Below are positions 49,859-60,715 of a DNA stretch of 64,000 bases, one piece after another. Source of the DNA: Lanius collurio (taxonomy: Eukaryota > Chordata > Aves > Passeriformes > Laniidae); NCBI GenBank assembly GCA_020086605.1, contig JACBWW010000020.1, positions 16,646,776 through 16,710,775 of the forward strand, in the 5' to 3' direction. Under the pieces are notes generated by a model. The model did no database searches, had not been told where the DNA came from, and worked only from the letters and a program-made list of their open reading frames with translations. Positions within the stretch are counted from its first letter, which is position 1. Every line of letters begins with the position of its first letter. A program made the translations under genes and the position numbers.

Positions 49859-49950
49859 GGTGAACTATAGCTTTGCCAGTGCCTCTTGCAACTCAGTCAT
49901 CAGGATTGGTGCACTGAATGTCCCTTGCACCACCCTCATATTTTGCAAAG
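49859..49950 (+). CDS. Candidate exon, unknown protein, paired with 49714
   Basis: The acceptor (GCAGCTTTTGTTGGCAG) is moderate and the donor (TTGCAAAG|GTGAAC) is good. One frame, in phase with 49714-49783, is open for 30 codons. It contains VNYSFASASCNSVIRIGALN and a second cysteine-bearing stretch, VPCTTLIFCK. The N-Y-S sequon and three cysteines would suit an extracellular protein. The implied intron of 75 bp is near the minimum for vertebrates, which lowers confidence. Confidence 0.28.
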
Positions 49951-51049
49951 GTGAACCAAGTTTTCGATATTTACTGTGATTTGACACCATCATTTAGCGA
50001 GAAGAAGAGACTCATCCATTCAACCCCAAATTTTCAGGCTTTAGTTCAGGAAGAAAATGTGAAGATTGTCCAACAGCCCTTATTATTGTCCACAGTATCA
50101 TAAAAACTCCAGTAGAACCACGGGCATCAAAACTTAGTGCTCATTTTCACTTATTTTTATAGGGACACTGGGAAGTGAGTTAGCTGGACAAAAATGTAGA
50201 CCTTGGAAAAAAGCAGGACAGTTACATAAATCACCGGAATTTCAGTAATAAAATGAAGTTAGAGTGTTAGGCAGATACCATCAGCTCCCTTTTAAGGAAG
50301 CTTAACAGACCACATAGGCTTTTTTAAACCCTGTATGTTTTATTTGATTGCTGAGTAAACACCTGAGCACTGCAATGCATGTAGGCTGTGTGAAAGATTA
50401 ATGTGCAAGAAATAAGCCATGTTTAGTACATCTGGAAATAATTATTGCACACTTAGCACCGGGTATATATATTGTCATAATTCCAACCAGGAAGGCACAG
50501 GAGACATGGGAGCTTATTAGCTTTTCCCCTTTTTAGAGGCAGGTTCAAAATTTGTTTTCCTGTAGGAATGCAAAGAGGTCTGTTATTGTTTATTTAACAT
50601 GCGCTTAAGTAGTCTCATAACCATGGGACCTGAGAGCATCTTATTCTGATATTTTGGGAGATACATTCCACCTCCTTTCCTGCAGTTTTCCCATTCACTC
50701 TTGCAGGCCTTCCATCCATCACATCATTGTGCTGGCACCCTGCAGTCTGCAAGGGCAGAGTGTGCAGGCTGACTGACTGGCTGTGCTTAGCTCAAAGCCA
50801 CTGCAGGAGGCTTCTCTTGGAACTGAGACCATGTTCAGTGGCTGAAACAGTGATCTGCGTGCTGTAATTCTGACTTCCTGAGCACAGCCTGCATCCACTG
50901 CCCTGCTGCCATCTGCCCCTGGGGAGCTGTCAGGGCAGTGATGGGAGGGTCGTGGCACACCTTGGGGAGTGCTGTGGGGGTTGGCATCGACCTCAAGGGT
51001 TTGCATGACAGCACTCAAGAGATATGCACAAGAGTTTTAAGTGGGTTAT

Positions 51050-51275
51050 CACAGAATCATAGAATGGTTGGATTGGAAGAAACCTTGAAGATCACGTAGT
51101 TCCAACTCCCCCTGCCACAGGCAGGGACACCTTTCACTAGACCAGACTGCTCAAAGCCTCTTGGGTGTTTCCAGGGATGGGGTATCCACAACTTCTCTGT
51201 GCAACCTGTCCCAGTGCTTCACCACCCTCACAATACAGATATTTTTCCTAATCTTATTTTAGCCTACCCTTTAAT
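51050..51275 (-). mobile_element. CR1 LINE 3' end
   Basis: The + strand reads ATCACAGAATCATAGAATGG, TTGGATTGGAAGAAACCTTG, then GATCACGTAGTTCCAACTCC and, further on, CCAGGGATGGGGTATCCACA. This is the reverse complement of the CR1 3' region, about 225 bp long and less diverged than the other minus-strand copies. Confidence 0.93.
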
Positions 51276-52645
51276 CATGCAAATAGCAGGGGTAAAAAGA
51301 GTGTCTGCATTTTGAACAAGAGAGATTGACCACGCAATGATATGCTCTTTTTGCATCCCACTAGTAATGAAGTAAGCGGACATAGGAACATCTGCAACAT
51401 TTCTGGTATTTTAGGACAGTGAAAGATAGTGCTGGCAGCAGATTTCAAAAACAGGTGAGAAAAGCACTGTTGACATAGTTAGAGCAGCACATGGCCTCCT
51501 TGTTATCCATTCCACCCCAGGTACACATTTTTGCACAAACAGCACTGTAAATGAACACTTTGTAGTGGTTACATAGTAGGTGGCTTAGGACAAGTTGGTT
51601 CAAAGGGTATATTCGGTATTTAAGCCACACTTGACATGACAAATCTTCCTCTTCTTTTTAAATGCAACATTAGCAAGGCCTCATTTATTTCCCACAAGAA
51701 GCAAAAGCAAAATGTGGAAATTTCTTGATCTTTCTGCAATCCATCAAAAACAACAGTTTTGCCCGTGGTCTTCCAGGAGGAGACATGAACGTTTTCCCCT
51801 CAAGGCATCTGAAACATTGGATCAAACTGAAAATGAGAAGAATGTTACCTCATGAAATAAAATAAAACACCAGGAAAGACACATGAAGGGGTTAAGTGGC
51901 AGGGTCAGATGTAAAATGAAAGCAAATGTATTGATTTCATGACAACTAAATGATGGGTTTCACAGCAAGGATTTATTACTCTGCACTTCACAGTCTTGGA
52001 CAATAAAGGCTTGGCTTTAATCTCACTTACAAAATTAAGATATTAATTCATAGTTTCCCTCCCCTCTGCCCCCAGAGTTATTTAGCCTGGATTTTGATTT
52101 ATCCTGTAAAGGAAATGGAGTCCAGCATTGAAATTTGGATCTTGACCCAAATGTACTACAGAACTTGGCCATATTGAAAAAAGATGAGATTGTGATATAC
52201 TCTGGCCTCATAATCTGGAGTCAGGTTTTCGATTACATGTAAAAACTGGGAACAGATCTTTCTGTATGCTTGTTTGTAATACCTCACAAGAGAAGAGAGT
52301 GGTCATTTGATCATGCACAGACAACCTCAAATGTCTAAACTGCAAAATCCCCACTCTGACCTCACAGCCTACTGTACTTCATTACATTAAATTTCACCTG
52401 GCCATCCGTACAGAAAACTGCATGTACCAGTAGATCTAGTTTCTCATTTGGGAATGCTCATTATGCATATCTTCTGTGCTGCCATTTCCCCATTTTGTTC
52501 TTTCAGTTGTTTAAAACTGGAAAAGGAAATGCCCTGGTCAAAAGAGAACTCTGACTGCATTGTAGAGTGACTTGACCCTGTCATGAGCCTAAACTGTATG
52601 TCCTACTCCTCCCTTGCTGTGATGTGTACCAAACCATGATGTGTC

Positions 52646-52740
52646 CCTTCCCTTCCCTTCCCTTCCCTTCCCTTCCCTTCCCTTCCCTTCCCTTCCCTTC
52701 CCTTCCCTTCCCTTCCCTTCCCTTCCCTTCCCTTCCCTTC
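52646..52740 (+). repeat. (CCCTT)n microsatellite, about 19 units before an assembly gap
   Basis: Perfect TTCCC/CCCTT pentanucleotide repeats run for about 95 bp and end at the N run. The opposite strand is (AAGGG)n. The true array length is unknown because it continues into the gap. Frames open across it on both strands are repeat artefacts. Confidence 0.97.
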
Positions 52741-53140
52741 NNNNNNNNNNNNNNNNNNNNNNNNNNNNNNNNNNNNNNNNNNNNNNNNNNNNNNNNNNNN
52801 NNNNNNNNNNNNNNNNNNNNNNNNNNNNNNNNNNNNNNNNNNNNNNNNNNNNNNNNNNNNNNNNNNNNNNNNNNNNNNNNNNNNNNNNNNNNNNNNNNNN
52901 NNNNNNNNNNNNNNNNNNNNNNNNNNNNNNNNNNNNNNNNNNNNNNNNNNNNNNNNNNNNNNNNNNNNNNNNNNNNNNNNNNNNNNNNNNNNNNNNNNNN
53001 NNNNNNNNNNNNNNNNNNNNNNNNNNNNNNNNNNNNNNNNNNNNNNNNNNNNNNNNNNNNNNNNNNNNNNNNNNNNNNNNNNNNNNNNNNNNNNNNNNNN
53101 NNNNNNNNNNNNNNNNNNNNNNNNNNNNNNNNNNNNNNNN
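52741..53140. other. Assembly gap (400 N)
   Basis: Four hundred unknown bases, a round number that suggests an estimated or placeholder size. The left edge is in the microsatellite; the right edge (ATAAATGATAATTACACG) is unique sequence. Confidence 0.99.
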
Positions 53141-55289
53141 ATAAATGATAATTACACGAGTAATTTGAAGCTTTTTCTTGTGATCAAAGAACGTGCTAGG
53201 GCTGCAGTTCGCCTGTATAAAGAACATCCTTGATGGTCATTTAGCAGAGGCAATTCATGTTAACTCTGTGGTTGTTTCTCTAGAAGGGAAATATTTTGCA
53301 TTAAATATTTCTTAATAAAAAAAGTTTGTTCATAAACTGTATGTGTGTATGCACAAAGTTAGTGTTTATTCATCTCCTTCAGCTGTCTCAACTATTGAAT
53401 ATGGTAAAGAAATATCTCTTGAATTTTTCTTTGCTGAAATCTCAATTTTTCTCCTTTACTTTTTAGATTAAAAAGAGCTGGTAGCTGTGCCCTTTCCAAT
53501 AAAAATAACTCTTGGTAACAACATGTATGAAGTGAATTATTGGTTAATCTTCTGAAAGAGCAAGGAGAACAAAGAGGAGATGAGATGGAGCTACAGAAAA
53601 AGTGACACGAGGGCCAGGATTTCACCACTAGAGAGTGTAGTTCTCCTACATAATTTGACCTTTTCTTCTAGAGAGAAACTGATTCAAGGCAATTAGAAAT
53701 ATGTGATATGTTGATTAGGATTGACTGAAGTACTTTCTTAAGCTCTTTTATCAAAATGAAAATCAAATGCTTGGAAGATAAATGAATTGCTTCCTCTGTG
53801 TATTACTTAGCATGAGGTTCAGGTGGCACTTTGCAAAGTAAGATGTATGTAAATTAGAATAAGAGCTTATATCAAACTGGTCCTTGAGGCAGATGGTTAT
53901 GCATTCAAATTTAAATTTCAAGCACTTTAATAAATGAAGTCAGCCGTAATGCATTTATATGTATTTTTAAATTTTGTTTTCAACTCTATGTGTTCTATCA
54001 CTATGCATATTCCCCTCGGGCTGATGTTGCAATTTTTACCTCAAAAACATTTTTTTAAAAATGCTACCTTTGCTTCTACTGTGGAGAAGCAAAACTACAC
54101 TGTGAAAGTCACTGCTGTTCCATGGCTTAATGATAAGTAAACCAGGCATGTAATGGTTAGAGAAATAGTGGAAATGAACCTCTCACTTACATGTGATGCC
54201 ACTTCTGTTTATGGATGTATAGCTTTGTCATGAGGGTCACATGGAAATTCTTCATTTGACTGCTGCAGTCTGCCTATGGTGGCACCCACATGCAGCTTTA
54301 GGTCTCTTTCAGTGGCCACAAAGTCAGGTCCCAGGTCATAACTCACTTGATAATGTGTGGGATTTCTCTGCCTTGCTGCAGCCTCATTCCTTCTCACTGA
54401 ACTGAGAGATGAAGCCACAACTGGCAGCCAGAAGCAAGAATTGGCACCTGCAGGACCTGCTGGAGGGCACGAGCTCTGAGGGAGCTCTGGAAGCCTGTGG
54501 TGTGGATCTAGTCACAGACTGGTGCTGGCAGAGAAAATGAGGGTTCTCAGGTCATCTCCTATGGCCACTGTTGGATGATGTGAGAAGCCTGTGAAATGCA
54601 GAGTCACAGCTGTTGGGGCCATGGATGAGGAAAATGTGCAGCTTGGCATCAGACCTATGGACAGCCTTAGTAGCCCTTGTTCAAACCAACCCCCAGCCTA
54701 GCTAGAATGACCACAGGAACATTGAACCTGAGCAGTATAAGGCTACTGAGTATACTCCAGTAATCCATGATTAAGGGATCATTAATGGCTCCTCTGTATG
54801 TGCACAAGTGTGCATACAAAAAATACAGCACTTGTACCTGGAATCTGGCAGGTCTAAAACAGTCTGACTGAATTGTGTATGCATAGGAACTGTTCCTTAC
54901 CACTCATCTCCCATGGAGTATATTGGGAAAGAGTTTATATGTCAGGTTCCAGTAATCACTTAAACGCTGTGCTCGGGGTCATCACATACGCCGAGATCTG
55001 TGAATGTGGCTACACCTCTAACAACATCCTTGAAAATATGTCTTAGCCCTGAAGCTAGTGAAACTATTACTTTTGAGTGTAACTGCATTTATTTCAGCTG
55101 AGTTTGCTATAGGGGTGGATCTCACTAGCTTTTTCTCTGCTGGAATTTTAAAACTTTGCAGTGAATTGAGGCATATGTAACCTAGAACATCTATTAGAGT
55201 TTTAAAAATTTTGCTCCATTCTCTTTTCAAAACAAAGCTGGTATAAACTTACATCTCACATACACTAAATGCAGCAATTAACTCAGGCA

Positions 55290-55740
55290 TAACATGTTCC
55301 AAAGGACATGTTGTTCTGTGACTGACCATTGAAATACCAAACCAATTATGTTCAATTCATGTATCATTTAGGCAACACAATGCGTTTAAGAAAGAATGAG
55401 TATTTTAAGTGAGTTTTATATTGTTTCCATGGTGATTGTACTAAAAGAAATAACAATAGACTTAAATATGTTTTCATTTAGAATATCTTGAAAAGAACTT
55501 GTTTGGTTCCGACATGCTGTGTTTACAAGATAATTTGTTCCAAATCACCGATTATTATAAAATGTAGATAAATTGGCATGGCAGTATTGTTCAAACACTT
55601 TAACAGAGCACCAAAATAGTTCAAAGCTTGTTGCTCAATATTTTTATCCCAGCTGACATGCACATTAAAGTGGGAAAATGTTCCAAAAAGGCAGTAACAT
55701 TATGATTTAAATTTGGTGCCACAGTTTTACATTAGGCCAT
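55290..55740. promoter_or_regulatory. Block resembling a conserved noncoding element
   Basis: Immediately upstream of the exon at 55779 lies about 450 bp of repeat-free AT-rich sequence dense in known-type words: SOX-like AACAATAG, forkhead-like TGTTTAC, GATA, and ATTATGATTTAAAT. Its even texture without low-complexity runs suggests constraint. This is an impression; alignment would be needed. Confidence 0.25.
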
Positions 55741-55778
55741 CATCCAGAGTACATTTTGCTCTTGCTGTTTTATTATAG

Positions 55779-56032
55779 AATTCAGGAGCTTATCAAGAGA
55801 CAGCTAAACTTTGCTGGCAGCTTCTCAGGAACACACAGCAGTTCAAAACTGAGAGTATTTGCATAGCAGTGAGGGGTAGGGGCAACAATTGTTATACAGA
55901 TTACACCGATGGCTCTTACTTTGGCTGTAACCACCACACCTTCATCCACACTTGCTTCAAACCCTATCCAGAGCTAAGTCTCTGGGCTTTAGATGAAGAC
56001 GGGAAGAAGGTACCTCTGAAAAATGGATTAGG
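55779..56032 (+). CDS. Candidate internal exon 3 of the main chain, the strongest coding signal
   Basis: The acceptor TTGCTCTTGCTGTTTTATTATAG and the donor TTAGG|GTGAGT are both strong. One frame runs open for 84 codons; the other two are closed within about 30 codons. Base composition rises inside the exon and CpGs appear, unlike the flanks. The peptide carries AYQETAKLCWQLLRN, then six cysteines in all, including CYTDYTDGSYFGC and HTFIHTCFKPYPE, and ends SLWALDEDGKKVPLKNGLG. Paired cysteines suggest an extracellular or lumenal fold. The YTDGS word recalls retroviral RNase H, but nothing around it fits that family. No ATG is present, so it is internal. Confidence 0.5.
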
Positions 56033-56524
56033 GTGAGTATTGAACAACCTAGTCTTGGCCTCTCAGCTGAGGAATGAGGTGGGTTCAGGCTTTTTGAAGC
56101 TTTGGCTTTCACTAACTAGTGTAAGGTGGCAGCATGTACATAAAATCCTTGCAATAGTTTTTAAAAGTCAGTCAAGACTAAGTTATGCTGTTCTTCTGTG
56201 AATTATAAAAGCTGCAGCCACAGTTAGCTTCCAAGATATGGATCAAGCTGACTGACATTTGGACTCTGAGGTAACCCTAGATGAAAATGCACCTCCTGTG
56301 TTCAACTCAGTCTTCTTGGAAGCTGCTCCTCCATAAATGTTTAATAATGCACAGTAACTGCAGATACTGGCCAGCTGGGATATGGATGCTTTTATTCATA
56401 TGCAACTACTTTGAAAAACTGAGAAAATGCTAGGAAGAAAACAGTGCTTGAACTGGGAAATATTCCTGGTTATTTCTCCTCGACTTCAACACCTATATTT
56501 GAATTTTGTCTGTCTTTCCTCAAG
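56033..56524. other. Putative intron between main-chain exons 3 and 4
   Basis: About 490 bp of unique sequence starting GTGAGTATTG and ending in the pyrimidine tract GTCTGTCTTTCCTCAAG. Nothing else recognised. Confidence 0.35.
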
Positions 56525-56598
56525 TCTGCATGGAAATCCGCACTTTTCCAAAGAGCTGAGTAAAACTGTGTATAATCTTGTGCAAATGCACAAGGATG
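56525..56598 (+). CDS. Candidate internal exon 4 of the main chain
   Basis: An excellent acceptor (TTTTGTCTGTCTTTCCTCAAG) opens a frame that accepts the two carried bases from 56032 and reads LHGNPHFSKELSKTVYNLV, then QMHKD. The donor is the weak point. GGATG|GTGGTT at 56599 and AAAAT|GTGTGC at 56614 both leave one base, as the next exon requires, but neither is a good site. The frame ends in a TGA at 56628. If no donor is used this could instead be an alternative terminal exon. Confidence 0.3.
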
Positions 56599-57284
56599 GT
56601 GGTTCAAGAAAATGTGTGCCTGAGTTCTGAGACAGCAGGAGAGGAAGCAGAAGCATTGCTGTTACTGCAATACCATCTTCTTGCTGGAAGGAAGTTTATG
56701 TTTAGGGAAGGTAGGTAACAATACCGCTGTTACAAAGGTGTCTCTTCTTCAAAGCACATTTGCTCAGGATCCTCCAGAGAGAAACATAACTTTACTTTTA
56801 CATGAGATGTTGGATTTTGGCTGATGTGCTTCAGCTGATCTTGATAGTGTTTTGTAAGCAGAGGCTTCAGCTCATGCAGGAGGCTTGCAACTTGCTGCAG
56901 AGAATGCATTACTGTTACTGGGTGAAATTCTCCATCCAACCTTGTAGAGGACAAACAGCCAGAACAGATGATTTTTTGCCAAAATTTCCTTTCTTTTTTC
57001 TTTTTTTTTTTAACTTGGAAAAAGGGAGCAATGATCACAGTGATTTCAAGCCCTTTCTAGTTTTCTCTAGCTCCCTTGCCTTGGCCCCAGGTTCTGTGTA
57101 AAATACTGACATCTTGGCTCAGGTTTTCCAGGCAGTACATACTGCCTTTAGACAAGGTCCACCACTCTTTTTGCACCTAAGTCAAAGTAAGAATTTTAGC
57201 AAAATTACTGGAGAGAGCTGTTGAGAAAAAAAAACAGACTAGATTTTGTCTCTCTTAGAAGCATCTTATGTTTCTCTTTATCAG

Positions 57285-57359
57285 CCTGTGCATCAGAGAA
57301 AATGGCCTCACTTTGGGATAAATTTGACACAGATCAACATTTATCTGCAGCTCTAGCAG
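57285..57359 (+). CDS. Candidate internal exon 5 of the main chain
   Basis: The acceptor CTTATGTTTCTCTTTATCAG is very good and the donor CTAGCAG|GTACAC good. Of the three frames, only the one that accepts a single carried base is open. It encodes CASEKMASLWDKFDTDQHLS and then AALA, a helix-like peptide with no recognised motif. It leaves one base, matching the start of 60320-60530. The 75-base length is typical of a vertebrate internal exon. Confidence 0.38.
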
Positions 57360-60319
57360 GTACACCTATGAGCAAAGCACAAATATCATCAAGAAAGCAG
57401 TCAACTAAGTGTCAGAGGGTTGCAGTGATCCAAATGAGAGCCCTTACTACTAATAACTGGCTTTGCTGAGAAGTGTCTGAGGACACACAAACAGCCTTTG
57501 TTTCTTTTATAGCAGGAGAAGAAAGGAAATACTTCAAGGGCTGCTCTGTGTGTGTGGTCTTTTCCTCACACAAACTTACCTGAAAAGTCAGTGTTATGTT
57601 CATAAGCATCCTGCAGTTATTTTAACTTCTTTTTCTTGGCTGTGGTTCTAATACAACTTCTGCTCAAGTATCAAAATGTGCCACACACAAGTAACTACTC
57701 AGACAGCAAAGTGGGTTATCTCAGACCACATAGCCAGCAACACACATGCTGTTTTGCACTCCCGTCTCTAATGTAAACGACCTTTACCTGGCATAATGCA
57801 TTTCTAATGCAGATAAAACTGACACACCTTTGATAACTGATGGTGATTTGTAATTAACTTTAAAGTGCAAAGCAGCTGTCTTAATTTAAACACAGGGGAA
57901 AAGGGCTTTTAGATCATCACATAGCATTGTACATACCCTGAAAGCCCTTGAATTACATATTCCTTGGGAATTACTTGCTGTCTAATTACAATCAGCAGAA
58001 CTTCCTATAATGATACACTATTGTTTCCTTATCATCTCTACAACTACATGGTAATAGGGTTTTCTGTTTTGGTTCTAACAGCTTCACACGCAGGTGATTC
58101 CAAGCTCTATTTTTTGTCTCCTTTCACAGAATCACAGAATGGGTAAGATTGAAAATAATTATATTGGATCATCTTGTCCAACCTCCCTGCTCAAGGAGGG
58201 TCATCCTAGAACACCTTGCACAGGATTGTGTCTAGATGGTTCTTGAATATTTTTTACTGCATAGTATCACAGTGTTGTGCTTTGTGTTGAATGCTGGAAG
58301 TAAACAGCAAGTGGTTGAAAGTAACAAGCCAAAACATTAAAGTGTGTTTTTGTCCCTTTCACTGTCTTTCAAAAATACTTTAAGTTTTACACTATAAAAC
58401 ACTGTCACTCTTTCTGTTTTACTTACAATTGTGGTGGGGTGAGAGGGTAGGTCAGACTCTGGATCAGACTTCTGAAATTTTTGCATTTGCCAAGAAGCCG
58501 TTTTAATGATTGTAACAATTCAGGGAGACCCACTAGCCAGATAAACAAAAACCACCATCAGTGAGTTTGTGAGTGTACCCACCACTGTGCACATGTGCTT
58601 ATGGCTGTGTGTGTGTTTTGGACTATGTGTACTTTGAGCTGTCTAGATCCTTGGTTTAACCTGCCATTTGCAAGAAAAGAGCCTGTGATCAGATACATCT
58701 GGAAGCTTTTACCAGAGATGTGAACCACTGTCAGTCCTGTTCCTCTTAAAAAGTGCTTGCAAGATAAATAAGCAGAATTATCATGGTACAGGTAATATGG
58801 TGGTACAGAAGGGAAGGAAATGGACTTGTGGAGTCTGAGTGCCTGCACTTTAATTTGGCCACTTACCTTGATTTTCATTTCTGCCAGTACAGAAGAGGCA
58901 GTACTGTGATACATGGAAAATAAGTTAACCTTTCATAAGGAAGCTTGGATTCAATAAGAACACATTAATTCAGCCCAGCAGAGAACTTCATATATTTCTT
59001 CTCACTGATGCCAATATCAGTCCTCCAGAGCAGTGCATTGTTACTTTTTTGCAATATAGAGCACTGATTGTTTTAGAAATGTTGATGCAGTTTGTCAAAG
59101 CAATGAGGTTGTTCTCATTTATGAGAAGACTTCTTTCTCCAACTAGATTAGTGCAGTAGTGCAGAGGAAGCTTTCAGAAAGCAATAGCTGAAGCTCAGTG
59201 CCTTTAATGTGCCTGTATTTTTTAAGATTAGTACACATTAGTGTCAGCAGATTTTATACCCGAGGAATCAGACAAAACAGTGCAGGTAAACACAGTAAAG
59301 CCTTTAAGGAGAAAGGAATAAATGGAAATTGTGATGGTTATAGGCTTTTGGATGGTCTATCTTTTCTTTCACTGATTAACACATCTGAGTCTGAAGTACT
59401 GGTGATTTTTGTGAGGGGAGAATTTCGATAACCATACTATGTACGTAGTCTTCCTATGTCTCCATGTAAATTTCAGGGGAAATATAGTGAGATAGGAGAG
59501 ATGTGGCTGCCTAGTGCTGCAGGCAGGTGTGTTAGTCTTATTTTTTCCAGTGGTACATTGTGATATTAAACTTGCTAAACACCCTTGAGAGCAGGAGAGA
59601 GGGTAAAAAAGGCCTGTAAATGCACTCACACACTTAAAATGGCATTGTCAAAATTTCCAGTCTTTGAAGTTCCTGAAAATTATACAATATTATTTGGGAA
59701 TTATCTTAACTGCTCTGCAGGTGTTCAAATACTATAAATTACCATCTTGCTACAGTAGTAGCAGTTTGTGTCACTTTTTTTCCTGTGTTGTAAACCAAAC
59801 CACCAGACTTCTCATGCAGTTAAAGCAACTTGCTATTTAAAGGTTGGGCCTAAAGTCGTGGTCACAACATGAATAGTTCCTGTGAAATTCAAGCCCTGTG
59901 TGTGTGCTCACTTATCAGAGAATGTGAAATCACTTAATGTTTCTTGTCTTTCTGACCAGTAATGCCACCAACTAATTATTCCTGAAGAGAGATCCCTCTA
60001 GAGAAGGCTGCCATCTGTGTCACATTTTGACTGCTCTATTGGGAGCCTACTGTTACATGCAGTCCGTGTCTGATCAGATTTCATGTGCCCTGAAATCCAG
60101 ACAACCTAGAATGGGATACTCTTAGACAGTTAAATTACATTAAATATTTAAACATAGAATTTGACAGCATCCATTTGGTCTATTAAGGAATCTCTCTTCT
60201 TGCTACCATAACGAACCACACGGCTTACAAATTGTATGACTTTTAAAACAAATAACACTTTCTGCTTCCTATGTCCTCCAAGAATAATTTTTTCATGGTA
60301 GTTTCCAACATTTCCACAG
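57360..60319. other. Putative intron with one CR1 end
   Basis: Three kilobases of mostly unique AT-rich sequence. The CR1 3' end at 58126-58262 is the only clear feature. Confidence 0.4.
58126..58262 (-). mobile_element. CR1 LINE 3' end
   Basis: The + strand shows CACAGAATCACAGAATGGGT, CATCTTGTCCAACCTCCCTG, CTCAAGGAGGGTCATCCTAG and GTCTAGATGGTTCTTGAATA. This is the reverse complement of a CR1 3' end of a different, older-looking subtype than the one at 51050. It is strongly 5'-truncated. Confidence 0.88.
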
Positions 60320-60530
60320 AAGTGCCAGAAATTTCTAGCAAAGTTTCTGATCCTATTTCCACTGAAGGCAATGTCACTAAAATTCATTTTGAACTAATTG
60401 AAAGAGAAGGGAGAAAGGAGAAGGGAAATAATTATAGTACAGAAATTTATGAACAAACTTGGATGAAGCAAATAAAAAATTGTATGAATGTGTCAGTAAA
60501 ATTTGAGTGCATCAAGAAAAATACTTTATT
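60320..60530 (+). CDS. Candidate internal exon 6 of the main chain, glycosylation-rich
   Basis: The acceptor TTTCCAACATTTCCACAG and the donor CTTTATT|GTAAGA bound 211 bases: two leading bases, 69 open codons and two trailing bases. The peptide contains three N-glycosylation sequons (NVT in GNVTKIHFELIE, NYS in GNNYSTEIYEQ, NVS in CMNVSVKFEC) and two cysteines, so a secreted or extracellular segment is likely if it is real. A purine-rich run (60398-60426) helps keep the frame open, which lowers the weight of the open frame. An in-frame TAA follows directly after the donor. Family not recognised. Confidence 0.4.
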
Positions 60531-60609
60531 GTAAGACCTCTTGGTCTAGTCCCAAATCAGAAGGGAGGCTAGTAGTGCACTGCCAGCTTGTGGAATGAAT
60601 TCCAGTACA

Positions 60610-60715
60610 AAGAAGTTAAATAACTTTCTCATGGCCATGACTGATTTCAATGACAAAGCTGAGGTCTGCAGCCAGGTTTTGTGACTGTCAGTGCTGTCTC
60701 TAAACTGGTAACGCT
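60610..60715 (+). repeat. MIR-like ancient SINE remnant
   Basis: AGAAGTTAAATAACTTTCTC, then CAAAGCTGAGGTCTGCAGCC, then AGGTTTTGTGACTGTCAGTG and TCTCTAAACTG follow the order of the MIR core and 3' region (GTTAAGTAACTTG..., AGAGCTGGGATT..., CAGGTCTGTCTGACT...). The match is better than at 21990. Judged by eye. Confidence 0.55.

Larger units (their letters stand above)
44939..55778. other. Putative large intron with lower-confidence exon candidates
   Basis: If exons 44792 and 55779 are spliced directly, this is a 10.8-kb intron. Inside are weak exon candidates (45267, 46604, 47158, 49714, 49859), a CR1 end, the (CCCTT)n tract with the assembly gap, and blocks that look like conserved noncoding elements (about 46740-47060, 48850-49150 and 55290-55740). 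The candidates' codon phases do not connect directly to 44938 or 55779. Confidence 0.4.

Noticed and set aside
52589..53227. Long frames across the (CCCTT)n tract and the N run
   Set aside because: They are products of the pentanucleotide repeat and of unknown bases read as open.
55885..55920. YTDGS word suggesting a retroviral RNase H active-site strand
   Set aside because: The surrounding residues, spacing and cysteine content do not fit RNase H, and the segment has clean splice sites instead of flanking pol sequence.
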